A DNA stretch of 64,000 bases from DATACQ01 sp036555515 (GTDB lineage Bacteria; Desulfobacterota; Binatia; UBA9968), in contig DATBLC010000346.1 in NCBI GenBank assembly GCA_036555515.1, positions 62,001 to 126,000 of the forward strand. The letters run 5' to 3'. The notes under the pieces were generated by a model. That model had not been told where the DNA came from and made no database searches. It saw only the letters and a program-made list of their open reading frames with translations. The position numbers and the translations under genes were made by a program. Below are positions 8,039 to 16,017 of this stretch, in pieces. Position 1 is the first letter of the stretch. Each line of letters opens with the position of its first letter.

Positions 8039-9502
8039 ATGGCCGACGCCAAGAAAAAGGGATCCTGGTGGCAAATCGGTTTGCTGCTAATACTCGTACT
8101 GGTTGCCTTCGGAGGCGCAGTCGGGTGGTATAAATTTTTCCGCGAGGAACCGCAACCCGCGCGGGTGATGTCCACGCCGGAAATGCGCTTCAAGTATGGT
8201 TCCATCGGCGCGGAACATGACGCCGGTGTACCTTACTGGATATGGTATGTGTTGCCGCGCCTTTTCGCGGACAAGTTGCCCGGACCCGGCGGCTACGCTT
8301 CGTTGGGCGTGTTGTGGGAACAGGGACAGGAACTCCCTATCGGTTTTACCAAGAAAGTTATCGGCTTTCCGCGGGTCGCCAACAACTGCGCTTCTTGCCA
8401 TACGGCGAGCTACCGCAAAGGTCCTAATGATCCTCCGATCTTCGTGCCCGCGGGCCCCACCCATACGCTCAACCTCCAGGCGTTTTTTCGCTTCGTGGTC
8501 GATTGCGCGAAGGATCCAAGGTTTAATCCTGATCAGATCCTTGGCGAGATCGACCGGCACACCAAGCTGTCATTGATTGACCGGCTGATTTACCGCTATC
8601 TGCTGATTCCGATAACCAAAAAGCGCCTGCTGGAACGGGAGGAACAGTTTAAGTGGGTCTATCGCGCCGATTTTCCACTGTGGGGCCGGGGCCGCGATGA
8701 TGCCATGAATTTGACCAAATATTTCATGCTCCGTGTTCCCATGGACAACAGTATAGGCCCCACGGACATGCCGTCGGTCTGGAACCTCAAGAAGTACAAG
8801 CCGGAGAAGGGTATGCTCATGAATCTCGCCGGCGACAGCCACGACGCCCACTCCGTGATTATCGATTCCGCGCTCGGCTTACTCGGCGCCGAGCCGCATA
8901 GCAGGGAGGATTTCCTAGAGCATGTGGCCTGGCTCGAGAAATATCTCGGCGAACTATCCGCGCCTAAGTATCCTTTTCCGATCAACGAAGCTTTAGCCAA
9001 AACCGGCAAGGAAGTTTTCGACCGCAACTGCGCGCGGTGTCATGCAAGCGAGCGCACCGGGACGCGCGTACCCGTGGACGAGGTTGGCACCGACCGCGAG
9101 CGCCTCGGCACCTGGAGTAAGCAGGCGGCCATCGAATCGAACAAGGTGGTGCGCGGCTTCGGCATCGAACGAAAGGGTCTCGTGGAGATTGAGCCGAGCG
9201 GATACATCGCGGCATTCCTCGACGGCATCTGGCTACGCGCACCCTATCTTCATAACGGGTCGGTGCCAACGCTGCGCGATATGCTCAAGCCTGTGGCTGA
9301 GCGCCCCAAGGTTTTTTACCGCGGCTACGACGTTTACGATCCCGTCGAGGTGGGCTTTATAACACAGGGTCCGGAGGCGGAGCGGGCGGGGACGAAATTC
9401 GATGTCAGCGAACGCGCTAGCGGCAACCACGGCCATGAATTCGGCACGGACTTGCCTGCCGCTGAGAAGAACGCTTTGATCGAGTATTTGAAGACGCTGT
9501 AG
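8039..9502 (+). CDS. Membrane-anchored diheme cytochrome c
   Basis: A 487-residue protein with one N-terminal membrane helix (IGLLLILVLVAFGGAVGW, residues ~13-30) that should anchor it facing the periplasm. Two heme c sites are visible: CASCH at residues 117-121 and CARCH at 331-335. The C-terminal module RAPYLHNGSVPTLRDML is shared with diheme cytochrome/peroxidase-like proteins that accept electrons from periplasmic dehydrogenases. GGAGGA lies 8 bases before the ATG. No dehydrogenase gene adjoins it, so its partner is unknown. Its ending ALIEYLKTL closely matches that of the larger cytochrome at 25812-28238 (ALIEYLKTF), suggesting a common domain origin. Confidence 0.9.
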   Translation: MADAKKKGSWWQIGLLLILVLVAFGGAVGWYKFFREEPQPARVMSTPEMRFKYGSIGAEHDAGVPYWIWYVLPRLFADKLPGPGGYASLGVLWEQGQELPIGFTKKVIGFPRVANNCASCHTASYRKGPNDPPIFVPAGPTHTLNLQAFFRFVVDCAKDPRFNPDQILGEIDRHTKLSLIDRLIYRYLLIPITKKRLLEREEQFKWVYRADFPLWGRGRDDAMNLTKYFMLRVPMDNSIGPTDMPSVWNLKKYKPEKGMLMNLAGDSHDAHSVIIDSALGLLGAEPHSREDFLEHVAWLEKYLGELSAPKYPFPINEALAKTGKEVFDRNCARCHASERTGTRVPVDEVGTDRERLGTWSKQAAIESNKVVRGFGIERKGLVEIEPSGYIAAFLDGIWLRAPYLHNGSVPTLRDMLKPVAERPKVFYRGYDVYDPVEVGFITQGPEAERAGTKFDVSERASGNHGHEFGTDLPAAEKNALIEYLKTL

Positions 9503-9515
9503 AGCGCTTCGCGCT

Positions 9516-9561
9516 GTTCAAGGTTCAACGTTCAAGGTGGACTGGTCATTGAACCTTGAAC
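9516..9561. repeat. GTTCAAGG-family hairpin between convergent genes
   Basis: gttcaaggttcaacgttc is followed after ~15 bp by ttgaaccttgaac. The arms can pair over about 13 bp. The element lies exactly in the 66 bp between the convergent cytochrome and GST genes and may terminate transcription in both directions. Confidence 0.7.
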
Positions 9562-9568
9562 CCAGTTC

Positions 9569-10129
9569 TTACGGCGTATCCCGCACCGTGGGCCGGGCCA
9601 GCAGCCGCTCCATCCAGGCCTTGACATGAGGCACGCTGCCGTCGATGGTCGCCTGGTAGCGGGCGAGCCGGGTAAAGAACGGGATATACGTGATGTCAGC
9701 GAGCGAATAGTCACCGGCAATGTACTCGCGATTCCGCATCTCCTGGTCCAGAGTGGCGAGATATTGCTTCAACTCCTCTTTTGACTTTTCGACCTGGTAA
9801 TCATGAGCAATGTTACCGCCGGCGCGCTGCAAGCGCGTATTCGCGTAATCAATCCAGATTCTCGCTCGCGAGCGTTGCATCGGGTCTTTGGGCATGAGCG
9901 GGGGATCAGGATATTTCTCTTCGAGATACTCGTTGATGATCGCCGACTCATAGACCACTGCAGCGCCATCCACCAGCACCGGGACTTTGCCGTAGGGGTT
10001 GAGATCCAATAGCTCCTTCGATTTGTTCTTTAGATCGCATTCGATGAGATCGTGCGGAATTCGCTTTTCGGCCAGGACAAGCCTTGTCCTGTGAGCGTAA
10101 GGTCAAGGTTGGTACGAGAAAAGTTTCAT
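9569..10129 (-). CDS. Candidate selenocysteine-containing glutathione S-transferase (in-frame TGA at codon 9)
   Basis: Read from the ATG at 10129 the frame gives MKLFSYQP, then TGA (10105-10103), then PYAHRTRLVLAEKRIPHD and an uninterrupted GST to 9569, 186 residues in all. The first ~75 are the thioredoxin fold, including LNPYGKVPVLVDG (cis-Pro) and YESAIINEYL. The helical domain has YSLADITYIPF with the N-capping Ser/Asp. TGA falls where Omega-like GSTs have catalytic Cys (CPFA or CPYA), giving U-P-Y-A. GGGAGG sits 9 bases before the ATG, and codons between TGA and the next possible start are clearly coding. A SECIS-like hairpin lies at 10073-10091. Restarting inside at a TTG near 10009 would lose the glutathione site. 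Alternatives are a Cys-to-stop mutation (TGC/TGT to TGA) or a base error. Confidence 0.78.
10073..10091 (-). promoter_or_regulatory. Bacterial SECIS-like hairpin inside the GST gene
   Basis: On the minus strand CAGGACAA, loop GGC, TTGTCCTG forms a perfect 8-bp stem. Nineteen bases separate the TGA at 10105-10103 from the loop, and the first loop base is G. Both fit the published bacterial SECIS model (loop 16-37 nt after UGA, G among the first two loop bases). The stem uses two AGG Arg codons, which seem unusual for this GC-rich gene set, as if codon choice were constrained by structure. Confidence 0.72.
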
Positions 10130-10304
10130 ATGGATCACCTCCCACTTGCTGTTCGCTTTTAACACTATCGCCTCACCGAGCGCAACTCTGCGGCCGCGAA
10201 ATCGCGCAGTCGAAAAATTGGCGTCACAAACTCCTTGGCCGGCGCGACCGCGCCGAGCCATTGGGACCCTGTCAGCCTTCTTTTGGATAATTTTAACTGA
10301 GAGC

Positions 10305-10334
10305 TTGACGGGTGCATACTATTTCCTGTTAAAT
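10305..10334 (+). promoter_or_regulatory. Sigma70-like promoter upstream of the GlcG/dehalogenase-like operon
   Basis: TTGACG (10305-10310) and TTAAAT (10329-10334) are separated by 18 bp. They lie about 43 bp before the first gene of the operon, in the 247-bp region divergent from the GST. The match to consensus is 5/6 and 4/6. Confidence 0.5.
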
Positions 10335-10376
10335 TAGGAGGGTGGAATTTGAGACCGCGGAGGAGCACAAGCAACG

Positions 10377-10775
10377 ATGGCTATTCCGGGAGAAAAAGCG
10401 ATAGAGATGGTCCGCAGCGCCCATGCGCAGGCGGCGCAGTTGGACATTGCGGTGACGGCGGTGGTGGTTGACCAGAGCGGGCGCATGATCGCGCTCGGGC
10501 GCATGGACAAGGCCCGGCCGATCACCGTGGAGATTGCCCTGAATAAGGCTTATACTGCGGCAAGTTTTCAGCAACCGACCAAGGATTTGGCGAGCGTGGC
10601 GGGGCAGTCGTGGTTTCAAAGTCTAGTAGTGTCGAGCAGCGGCCGCATAATGCCCGGCGGCGGCGCGCTGCCAATTGTCGAGGGTGGTAACGTGGTCGGC
10701 GCCGTCGCCGTCGCGGGCGGCACCGACGAGCAAGACCAGCGTTGCGCCGAAGTGGCGATGGCCTCCTACGCGTGA
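10377..10775 (+). CDS. GlcG/HbpS-like (DUF336) protein
   Basis: A 132-residue single-domain member of the GlcG/HbpS/PduO-C family. Seen: the N-terminal helix AIEMVRSAHAQAAQLD, the strand VTAVVVDQSGRMIALGRMD, the family block ALNKAYTAASFQQPTKDL, and the Gly-rich VVGAVAVAGGTDEQD. The family includes heme-binding HbpS and the C-terminal domain of the cobalamin adenosyltransferase PduO, so tetrapyrrole or corrinoid binding is a reasonable guess but not shown. No signal peptide. GGAGGAG lies 11 bases before the ATG. It is the first gene of a four-gene plus-strand set, 73 bp before a dehalogenase-like gene. A second GlcG domain closes the same set. Confidence 0.88.
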   Translation: MAIPGEKAIEMVRSAHAQAAQLDIAVTAVVVDQSGRMIALGRMDKARPITVEIALNKAYTAASFQQPTKDLASVAGQSWFQSLVVSSSGRIMPGGGALPIVEGGNVVGAVAVAGGTDEQDQRCAEVAMASYA

Positions 10776-10848
10776 TCGCGGGGCGGTTCGAATCAAAGTT
10801 CAATGTGCGACCGTTTAAGCGTACGCAAATGAGAAAGGACGGATTCAT

Positions 10849-12189
10849 ATGTCTGTAAGCGAGACAAAAGAAACCACAGTATTGAATGGCACTAACGGCA
10901 CGAACGGCGCCAACAGCAGGCAAGCCGACATTCCACCTCCGCCTTATCTCGGGCGATCGGTCCGATTCGTCGGGCCCCATGTCAACGTCGACATGAACCA
11001 ATCGCCCCATCCTAAAAACCAGCGTGGCGAACTCGGCAAGCCGCTTTTCAACTGGTATCGCAACACCGTCTCGAAGGACCCTTTGACACGGGTCTCGGCC
11101 CCGAATCACTTCGCCGACCGGAGACAATTCTTGACCAACGTGATCAACCGGTCGAGCAAGGGAAAGGTCAATCCTAGGCGAATCTCGGTGGACGATCCCG
11201 CAGCGATGACGCGCCACATCAAGACCGTTGCGCACTATATGGGAGCCGATGTCATCGGCATCGCTAAAGCACACCCCTCCTTCTTGTACGCCGGCAGCCG
11301 TTACGTTCAGGATGGGACAGCGGAAGACGCCTACCAGCAGGACAGCGCCGAGGATTTGGTGCGGCGATTTCCCTACATCATCCAGATGACGACAGCGTGG
11401 GATTACAATAAGCTTCAAGCCCACCGCCACCACATCGGCGATGCCGCGTACCATGTCTCACAAATGAAAGGGGTTCTCATCCTGAAGGCGATGGAGGGGT
11501 ACATAAAGGAGTTAGGCTATACGGCGCTGCGCGGGGTGGTCACGCCCCAGGCGGCCGGCGTGGCCTCAGGCATAGGCGAACTGGGTAGAAACGGGCTGGT
11601 GATCAACAAGAATTTCGGTGCCCGTATCCACATGCCGGATCCGATCCTTACCGATCTGCCGCTGGTGCCGGACGCGCCCGTGGATATCGGCGTCGAGGAC
11701 TTCTGCAAAATTTGCCGCAAGTGCGCGAACACCTGTCCCACCAACAGTATTCCATTCGGCGACAAAGTCGTCCACAACGGCATCGAAAAATACAAAATCA
11801 ATTGGCTCACCTGTTACAAGCTGCGACCGTACGTTCATGATTATTGGGGCAGCTGTCTTACCTGCGCCGCCGTTTGCCCGTTTAGCAAGCCCAACGTCTG
11901 GTGGCATAGCCTGGCAGTCTGGTCTCTCCATACATCGCCGTTTTCCTTGCGCCCCGCGTTGGTGCGAGCGCTAAAGTGGATCGACGACAAATTCTGGGGT
12001 GTTACGCGGGCCACTCGCGTGCGCTGGCTCAGCTACGATTCCGGAATCAAGCCTGGGGATCAGGCATGCACGGTGGCCGGCTGCACCGCGTCGCACGAAG
12101 GCAAGGGCCAGTCGGCAGACGTGGCCGGAAACGCGGGTTACTATGCTCCGTTGAAAGAGAACACTAACCGGTTCGTCAAGCGGGACTAG
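10849..12189 (+). CDS. Reductive dehalogenase-like corrinoid/Fe-S protein, no Tat signal
   Basis: A 446-residue RdhA-like protein. Residues ~115-275 match the nitroreductase-like corrinoid domain (HYMGADVIGIAKA, then GYTALRGVVTPQAAGVASGIGELGRNGLV and ARIHMPDPILTDLPL). Two 4Fe-4S motifs follow: C286-x2-C289-x2-C292-x3-C296-P and C322-x13-C336-x2-C339-x3-C343-P. There is no twin-arginine leader, no adjacent RdhB anchor and an N-terminal Asn/Gly-rich low-complexity stretch, so it should be a soluble cytosolic enzyme unlike respiratory RdhAs. AAAGGA precedes the ATG. The next gene begins 5 bases after its stop, indicating coupling. Likely corrinoid-dependent reductive cleavage; the substrate is unknown and could be non-halogenated. 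Confidence 0.87.
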   Translation: MSVSETKETTVLNGTNGTNGANSRQADIPPPPYLGRSVRFVGPHVNVDMNQSPHPKNQRGELGKPLFNWYRNTVSKDPLTRVSAPNHFADRRQFLTNVINRSSKGKVNPRRISVDDPAAMTRHIKTVAHYMGADVIGIAKAHPSFLYAGSRYVQDGTAEDAYQQDSAEDLVRRFPYIIQMTTAWDYNKLQAHRHHIGDAAYHVSQMKGVLILKAMEGYIKELGYTALRGVVTPQAAGVASGIGELGRNGLVINKNFGARIHMPDPILTDLPLVPDAPVDIGVEDFCKICRKCANTCPTNSIPFGDKVVHNGIEKYKINWLTCYKLRPYVHDYWGSCLTCAAVCPFSKPNVWWHSLAVWSLHTSPFSLRPALVRALKWIDDKFWGVTRATRVRWLSYDSGIKPGDQACTVAGCTASHEGKGQSADVAGNAGYYAPLKENTNRFVKRD

Positions 12190-12194
12190 AGGCC

Positions 12195-12773
12195 GTGCGG
12201 TTTGGCCCCCTGAAGATACCCTGGATCGGCAAAGACGCTCACAAGGACGATCCCTACTGGGATTTTTTCATTAACACGCCTCCTGCGGATCTTGCCAATC
12301 TGGTAACTGAGATGATTCGGAACGCGCCGGAGGGCAACGTTTTTCCGACGAGGGCCGAACTGCATACTCCCGAAATCACCTCGAGCCACGTCAAAGGCAT
12401 GGCCCAGTACTTTGGCGCCGAAATGACGGGCATCGTCAAATTAAATTCAAACGATGCCGGCAAGGATGCATCCTACCCCTTCGCCGTAATCTGCGCGGTT
12501 CGCGCCGATTATGACCCGCGCAAGGCGGGGGGCGTTGGCGGCCAGGTGCCGGTCCAAAATGGGCTATTCATCACCTTTGTCCTGAGCGCATGGATTAGAG
12601 AATTGGGTTTTCGCGCTACCGCCGCACCGGACCCGGACGCTGAGAAGCTGGCCGCTGCGGCAGGATTGGGGCGACTAAACGGCAACGGAAGATTAGTGAC
12701 GGAAAAATTCGGCAGCAAAGTGCACGTGGCAAACGTTATCCGCACCGATATGCCGCTGGCGCCGGATGGTTAG
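12195..12773 (+). CDS. Truncated reductive dehalogenase-like protein (corrinoid domain only)
   Basis: A 192-residue relative of the preceding protein that stops where the paralog's Fe-S region begins: it ends VIRTDMPLAPDG, while the larger protein continues from ILTDLPLVPDA into its cysteine motifs. Shared blocks are HVKGMAQYFGAEMTGIVKL, IRELGFRATAAPDP, AAAAGLGRLNGNGRLV and FGSKVHVANVI. It contains only one Cys (in FAVICAVRA) and therefore no iron-sulfur cluster. GTG start 5 bases after the upstream stop, so probably translationally coupled. The frame is clean with a TAG stop; I see no continuation of an Fe-S domain in other frames before the next gene. The ferredoxin domain of the following gene may replace the missing part. 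Confidence 0.82.
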   Translation: MRFGPLKIPWIGKDAHKDDPYWDFFINTPPADLANLVTEMIRNAPEGNVFPTRAELHTPEITSSHVKGMAQYFGAEMTGIVKLNSNDAGKDASYPFAVICAVRADYDPRKAGGVGGQVPVQNGLFITFVLSAWIRELGFRATAAPDPDAEKLAAAAGLGRLNGNGRLVTEKFGSKVHVANVIRTDMPLAPDG

Positions 12774-12887
12774 CAGGCCATGTCTTTACGCGGGGTTCAA
12801 AACGTTTTCTTCGACGTGCTCAGGGCCAGTTTATCGAAGGCAAACCCGTACAAGTCGTTTAAAGCATTTTGCATAAGAGGAAGCTGA

Positions 12888-13550
12888 ATGCCTTACATTA
12901 TAACCAGTCTATGCACCAATGACGGCGCTTGCGTGGACGTCTGTCCGGTGGCTTGCATCCATACCACGCCCGGCGCTCCGCAGTTTTACATCGACCCCGA
13001 AGTGTGCATCGACTGCGAGCAGTGCGAAATCGTTTGCCCGGTGGACGCGATCTTCAAGGACATTGACATTCCCGCCGAGCACGCGGGTTCTATTGAGGTC
13101 AATGCCGCTTTCTTCCGTAAGAACAAAGCGCCTGTGGGTCCGGTCTCCTTCGAAACGGCGTGGGCCATGGTGCGGGCCGCGCACGAATATGCGGAGCTTT
13201 TCGGCTTGGCCGTAAGCGCCGTGGTAGTGGACGAAGCCGGCGCGCCCATTGCCGTAGGCAAAATGAGCGGCGCCGACGGCAATTCCGCCGAGCTGGCTTT
13301 CAACAAAGCTTATACTGCGGCCGCCTTTCACATGCCTACGGCGGAATTGGCGGCCGAAGCGAAGCAGCCCTGGTTGCGCAGCATGGCGATTTCACACCGC
13401 GGCCATATCATGCCCGTCGCTGGTGGTTTGCCCATCCTCGGCGGGGTTGTGATCGTCGGCGGGGTCGGCGTTGCCGGCGCCAATCGCGTCGAACAGGATG
13501 TGCTTTGCTGCCGCGCAGCCATGGCCGTCCTCGACGGCCATGGCCACTGA
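12888..13550 (+). CDS. Ferredoxin-GlcG/HbpS fusion protein
   Basis: A 220-residue two-domain protein. Residues 1-75 are a ferredoxin with cysteines in CTNDGACVDVCPVAC and CIDCEQCEIVCPVDAI, enough for two clusters (7Fe or 8Fe type). Residues ~88-215 are a GlcG/HbpS domain with VSAVVVDEAGAPIAVGKM, AFNKAYTAAAFHMPTAEL and GVVIVGGVGVAGANRVEQD, the same blocks as in the stand-alone GlcG protein three genes upstream. There is no signal peptide. GAGGAAG lies 7 bases before the ATG. I know ferredoxins and GlcG domains separately but not as one chain. A natural reading is an electron donor docked to a corrinoid- or heme-binding domain serving the two dehalogenase-like proteins. Confidence 0.88.
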   Translation: MPYIITSLCTNDGACVDVCPVACIHTTPGAPQFYIDPEVCIDCEQCEIVCPVDAIFKDIDIPAEHAGSIEVNAAFFRKNKAPVGPVSFETAWAMVRAAHEYAELFGLAVSAVVVDEAGAPIAVGKMSGADGNSAELAFNKAYTAAAFHMPTAELAAEAKQPWLRSMAISHRGHIMPVAGGLPILGGVVIVGGVGVAGANRVEQDVLCCRAAMAVLDGHGH

Positions 13551-13715
13551 AAATAACCCGCTTCAAGCCCCCGTGAGAGCACAAGGCGCAGCGCACAGTC
13601 GTGCGCCTGACTCGCAATTCGTCGTAATCTGTCATTAGTCATCATTCCGGATCGGACTTTGATGGCCTGAAAGTCTTCGAAAATGCCTAAGAAAGATCTG
13701 GCATGGGCGTTGCTC

Positions 13716-13748
13716 ATGAAGTAGCCCCAAGAAGGGCTATAGCTTCAT
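13716..13748. other. Imperfect hairpin before lipoprotein gene
   Basis: atgaagtagccc and gggctatagcttcat can form a 12-bp stem with a 3-base bulge around caagaa. It ends 29 bp before the ATG of the glycine-zipper lipoprotein. There is no T-run, so a leader structure is as likely as a terminator of the upstream operon. Confidence 0.4.
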
Positions 13749-13777
13749 AAGACAATTCAGTTGAAGGCGAGGGGGCA

Positions 13778-14125
13778 ATGGGCAAAATTACGAAAAATCA
13801 TTCCAAGCAAATTATTCTGGTGGGCTTGTTTGCGCTGGGCCTAGCCGGCTGCGCAGGCGGGGATTTAACCACGAGAGAAAAAGGCGCCGCCATCGGAGCC
13901 GTCGGCGGTGCGGCGGCTGGTGGTATCGTCGGGGCGACGATGGGACGGTCAGGGGTTGGCGCTGCAATCGGCGGCGGATTGGGCCTGGGCGCCGGCGCGC
14001 TGGTCGGCGACTATATGCAGGGTCAGGATCAATCCGAAGCCAATCAGCAGCAAATTCAGCAAAACCAGCGCACCATTGAGCGCAATCGACAGCAAATCCG
14101 GCAGCCGAGCCAATCGGAATATTGA
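13778..14125 (+). CDS. Small glycine-zipper lipoprotein
   Basis: A 115-residue protein with a lipoprotein signal peptide ending in the lipobox LAGC (Cys at residue 26). After the lipidation site comes a Gly/Ala-rich double glycine-zipper hairpin (GAAIGAVGGAAAGGIVGATMG, then GVGAAIGGGLGLGAGALVGDY), as in 17-kDa surface antigen/SlyB-like proteins. The tail is a Gln/Asn-rich hydrophilic segment (residues ~88-115). It probably sits in the outer membrane. GAGGGGG lies just upstream of the ATG. It stands alone, flanked by the hairpin at 13716 and the terminal-inverted-repeat element that begins about 100 bp after it. Confidence 0.85.
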   Translation: MGKITKNHSKQIILVGLFALGLAGCAGGDLTTREKGAAIGAVGGAAAGGIVGATMGRSGVGAAIGGGLGLGAGALVGDYMQGQDQSEANQQQIQQNQRTIERNRQQIRQPSQSEY

Positions 14126-14230
14126 TCCGCCTGTACATCGTCAGAGTGAATTCCAGCTCGAGGTTCAGAGTTCAAGGTTCGGACTATTGATCCGAGACGT
14201 TGAACCCGCTCGACAAGCTCAGAGCAGACA

Positions 14231-14471
14231 TTGAACCGATTCAGCAGTTAAACTGGCGCCCGGGAGCGAGGTGGAATCCTGGAGTAGCGAAGGCGTCCAA
14301 CTGTGAAATTTCGAAGTCATTTCGCGCTTACGCACTTCGCTGTCACGAGCCTTAACGTTCCATCCAAGCACCGCTGATAGATGTCTGCTCAGAGCCAGAA
14401 ACCCATCGACTTTGCTACGGATGGGGTTCCGCCTCGCGGTTGGTAGCGCAACTGCGGAATTCGGGTTGAAC
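14231..14471 (+). mobile_element. MITE-like element, copy 1 (degenerate)
   Basis: A 241-bp element related to copies at 31002-31267 and 51528-51804. The left end attgaaccgattcagcagtt and right end aactgcggaattcgggttga are imperfect inverted repeats. Shared interior blocks are gtagcgaaggcgtccaactg, cgcgcttacgcacttcgctg and aagcaccgctg. Compared with the other copies it lacks the module of three small hairpins after gtctgctca. It carries no ORF of its own. Confidence 0.65.
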
Positions 14472-14688
14472 CTTGAACTTTGAACAGCGGCCCGCGCGGT
14501 ATTTTCCGGCGGAATTTCTCGAAAACCTCCATAGTTCGTTTCGCTTCTTCTTTATTGCCCGGGTGTCATCGTTCCCCGCGACGCTGCTTTTTGGGCCGAT
14601 AACCGATGACAAAGACGCCCAAATGAATTATGAATCGGGCATTGGTCTTTGCCGTTAAGAAGGACGCATTCCCAAGGAGCGCCGAGTT

Positions 14689-15729
14689 ATGCTGTTACCG
14701 TTTCGCGAGCATCTCGATTTCGGGCCCACGCCTTACGACCAATTGCAGGCCAAGGAAGGTATTCCGGTCGTCAAAGGAAACGTCATCGGCGACGTACTCA
14801 CGCTGGAGTTAGGGCGTTGGGAGCGGATGGGTGCGCGCGGATGTTTTTTGAATCTTTCGCACCAGCAACAAACCGACGCGTATGTTTGCGAGATCGCACC
14901 GGGCAGTGAGACATTGCCCCAGCGCCATCTGTTCGAGGAGATTATCTATGTTGCCAAAGGGCGTGGGGCGACGGCTGTCTGGCAGGACGGCGGCGCCAAG
15001 GTTAGCTTCGAGTGGGCAGCGGGGGCGGTCTTCGCAATTCCGCTGAATTCGTCCTACCAGCACTTCAACGGCTCGCGCGACGAGCCCGTGCGGCTGTTTG
15101 GCGGCACTACGCTGCCGCGCATGATTAACATTTTTCACAATGAGGATTTCATTTTCCGCAACCCTTTCAATTTTCGCGACCGCTTTCACTCAGGGGACGA
15201 TTTTCTGCGCTACAACAAACATGTCACCGACCGTTATTGGGAAACCAACCTGGTGCCCGACGTCAATAAATTTTCCCTCGATGATTTTCCGATGAAGGGA
15301 AACGGCGTAAAGCATATGCGTTATACATTGGCGGATACGACCTATGGGTGCCATGTGTCCGAATTCCCGCCGGGCTGCCGCAGCACGTTTCACCGTCACG
15401 GGCCGGGCGCGGTGATCATAATTACCCAAGGCGAAGGCTACGTGGTGTTATGGAAAGACGGAGAGGAGCGCGCGCGCCATGAATTCAAGGCTGGCACGGT
15501 TTATTCGCCGGACGATCTCATGTGGCATGGCCACTTCAACACCGGCAAGAGCACCATGCGCCACTTCGCAATGCGCGGCGACAGCCCAAAATACAGCCAT
15601 GACCGTTTCCGCAACCCGCTTTGGACGATGATTCCGATGGACCAAGAGCCCGCGGAGATCCACCGCCAGTATATGGAAATCCTTAAACAGAAAGGCGTTG
15701 AAGCGGCGGTGTCGGTGGTGGAAGACTAA
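14689..15729 (+). CDS. Bicupin protein
   Basis: A 346-residue cytosolic protein with two cupin barrels. In the first (about 60-150) the motif-1 position lacks the His-x-His pair (GSETLPQRHLFEEIIYVAKG). In the second (about 215-320) the metal-type motif is HRHGPGAVIIITQGEGY followed by DLMWHGHFN, so the C-terminal barrel is the likely metal site. Such proteins are often dioxygenases, isomerases or decarboxylases acting on small acids; the reaction cannot be named. AAGGAG lies about 12 bases before the ATG. It is a single gene, convergent with the amidohydrolase, in a region of catabolic genes. Confidence 0.83.
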   Translation: MLLPFREHLDFGPTPYDQLQAKEGIPVVKGNVIGDVLTLELGRWERMGARGCFLNLSHQQQTDAYVCEIAPGSETLPQRHLFEEIIYVAKGRGATAVWQDGGAKVSFEWAAGAVFAIPLNSSYQHFNGSRDEPVRLFGGTTLPRMINIFHNEDFIFRNPFNFRDRFHSGDDFLRYNKHVTDRYWETNLVPDVNKFSLDDFPMKGNGVKHMRYTLADTTYGCHVSEFPPGCRSTFHRHGPGAVIIITQGEGYVVLWKDGEERARHEFKAGTVYSPDDLMWHGHFNTGKSTMRHFAMRGDSPKYSHDRFRNPLWTMIPMDQEPAEIHRQYMEILKQKGVEAAVSVVED

Positions 15730-15918
15730 TGGCCGTGGTCGTGCTTGGGCTGACGCGCAACGCGAGTGACGAACACGAACTATGTCACTTTCACGGAGTA
15801 GGGCTTTGCGTTTTCAATGGTTACCTCGCGCGCAAGGGAGCCTCGCAGCGAAGTTCGAAGCCGGCGGTCCAGTTCGTCGGCACCGATTATTTCGAATGTT
15901 TCGCCTAACCTAGAACAC

Positions 15919-15966
15919 GTTCAATCATTTCAAAACGTTCAAGCCGTCCCGAGTTCCGCCTTGAAC
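15919..15966. repeat. GTTCAAGG-family repeat at convergent junction
   Basis: gttcaatcatttcaaaacgttcaag pairs partly with the right arm ccttgaac. It lies between the convergent bicupin and amidohydrolase genes. Confidence 0.5.
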
Positions 15967-16017
15967 AATTAAATTAAAACGAATGGAACGGCAAGCCGTT
16001 GCGCAACGCGCGTGCGA

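Noticed and set aside
9948..10145. Minus-strand 65-codon frame overlapping the GST start
   Set aside because: It is out of frame with the GST residues; only the frame containing TGA gives the conserved GST N-terminus.
10522..11454. 310-codon antisense frame opposite the dehalogenase-like gene
   Set aside because: Shadow of high-GC coding; no motif, while the plus-strand frame has complete Fe-S signatures upstream and downstream.
13540..13556. Another GCCACTG at the end of the ferredoxin-GlcG gene
   Set aside because: It is coding and lacks the surrounding riboswitch structure.
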